A program made the position numbers and the translations under genes. A DNA stretch of 64,000 bases, from positions 1-64,000 of the forward strand of contig JAPDNP010000001.1 in assembly GCA_025989215.1 (NCBI GenBank), in the 5' to 3' direction. Shown here piece by piece: positions 63,815-64,000 of the stretch (position 1 is its first letter; each line of letters opens with the position of its first letter). The notes beneath the pieces are model-generated. The model saw only the letters and a program-made list of their open reading frames with translations, did no database searches and was not told the DNA's origin. The DNA is from Neisseriaceae bacterium JH1-16 (GTDB lineage Bacteria > Pseudomonadota > Gammaproteobacteria > Burkholderiales > Chromobacteriaceae).

Positions 63815-64000
63815 ATGGCTGACGAAACTATTGATATCGCTATTGTCGGTGGCGGGATTTCGGGTGTGTACAGTGCGTGGCGGCTCAAGCAAAAAGATAC
63901 GAAACAGAAAATCGTCGTTTTCGAAGGAAGCGACCATATCGGCGGGCGCCTGCTCTCGGTACAGCCTCCCGACATCCCTGACATGGTGGGGGAGCTGGGC
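63815..64000 (+). CDS. Flavin-dependent amine oxidase, N-terminal part (runs off window)
   Basis: The first 62 residues are present. They form an FAD-binding Rossmann start: IDIAIVGGGISGVYSAWRLK with GxGxxG, then VVFEGSDHIGGRL, where the Glu binds ribose and the GGR motif follows. This is the typical opening of flavin monoamine or L-amino-acid oxidases. Ataggag lies upstream of the ATG. If it is an oxidase, it makes hydrogen peroxide, ammonia and an aldehyde or 2-keto acid, which would suit the ThDP enzyme and DyP peroxidase beside it. Confidence 0.85.
   Translation, partial: MADETIDIAIVGGGISGVYSAWRLKQKDTKQKIVVFEGSDHIGGRLLSVQPPDIPDMVGELG

Overview
The window looks like a chromosomal segment of a GC-rich betaproteobacterium, most plausibly in or near the order Neisseriales. 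The evidence is codon use, the gene families present and a Neisseria-style dispersed short repeat. This placement is inference, because no rRNA or tRNA gene is present to anchor it. Most of the window is ordinary core and accessory metabolism. It is interrupted by a small AT-richer integron-cassette stretch (about 9.8-11.3 kb) and by decayed patches (22.4-24.2 kb and 58.0-59.4 kb).

Layout. At 0-4.4 kb are a truncated oligopeptide-binding protein, a divergent LysR regulator, a DUF2889 protein, a bile-acid-symporter-family transporter and a small membrane stress-type protein. At 4.8-9.7 kb is a five-gene caa3-type cytochrome c oxidase operon with two subunit-III paralogues. At 9.9-13.5 kb are two unrecognised genes, one bounded by attC-type sites, then NTF2-like and RibD/DHFR-like proteins and a small membrane protein. 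At 14-20.3 kb are an AsmA-family protein, LysR, an agmatinase-family ureohydrolase and its probable MFS transporter. At 20.7-26.3 kb are a diguanylate cyclase, remnants of an IS5-type transposase, a LysR gene and a SulP transporter, and a soluble chemoreceptor-like protein with four tandem PAS domains. At 26.5-34.5 kb are LysR/cupin/SDR/MFS and a DmpA/PotF/nitrilase/LuxR group. At 34.6-44.9 kb is a one-carbon and glycine operon read leftwards: gcvH-gcvP-glyA-sdaA-gcvT-lipA-purU-metF. It is headed by a tandem glycine riboswitch. A second, near-identical tandem glycine riboswitch faces the other way, towards an amino acid permease (45.9-47.3 kb). At 47.4-50.9 kb is a periplasmic methionine-sulfoxide repair group (MsrA, MsrB, MXKDX protein, MsrP-like molybdoenzyme, cytochrome b). 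At 51.3-58 kb are a Tsx-like porin with a xanthine/uracil permease, LysR, SgrR-like and MFS genes. At 59.6-64 kb are a DyP peroxidase, a small unknown protein, a ThDP enzyme and a flavin amine oxidase that runs off the edge.

Two dispersed-repeat systems overlay these genes. (1) A 13-mer, AAGGTTGGCCGAA, occurs perfectly ten times on the two strands, plus a 12/13 match that completes one of three inverted pairs. It lies both inside genes and between them, which is how Neisseriaceae DNA uptake sequences behave, but the sequence is different. (2) Short non-coding elements start with GAGCC and end with GGCTC, and most are flanked by 3-bp TNA duplications. They form at least three families (about 141, 108-112 and 268 bp) and include one element nested inside another. 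They tend to sit exactly at stop codons, because a TNA target matches TAA/TGA. Both systems are read directly from the sequence; their functional interpretation is inference.
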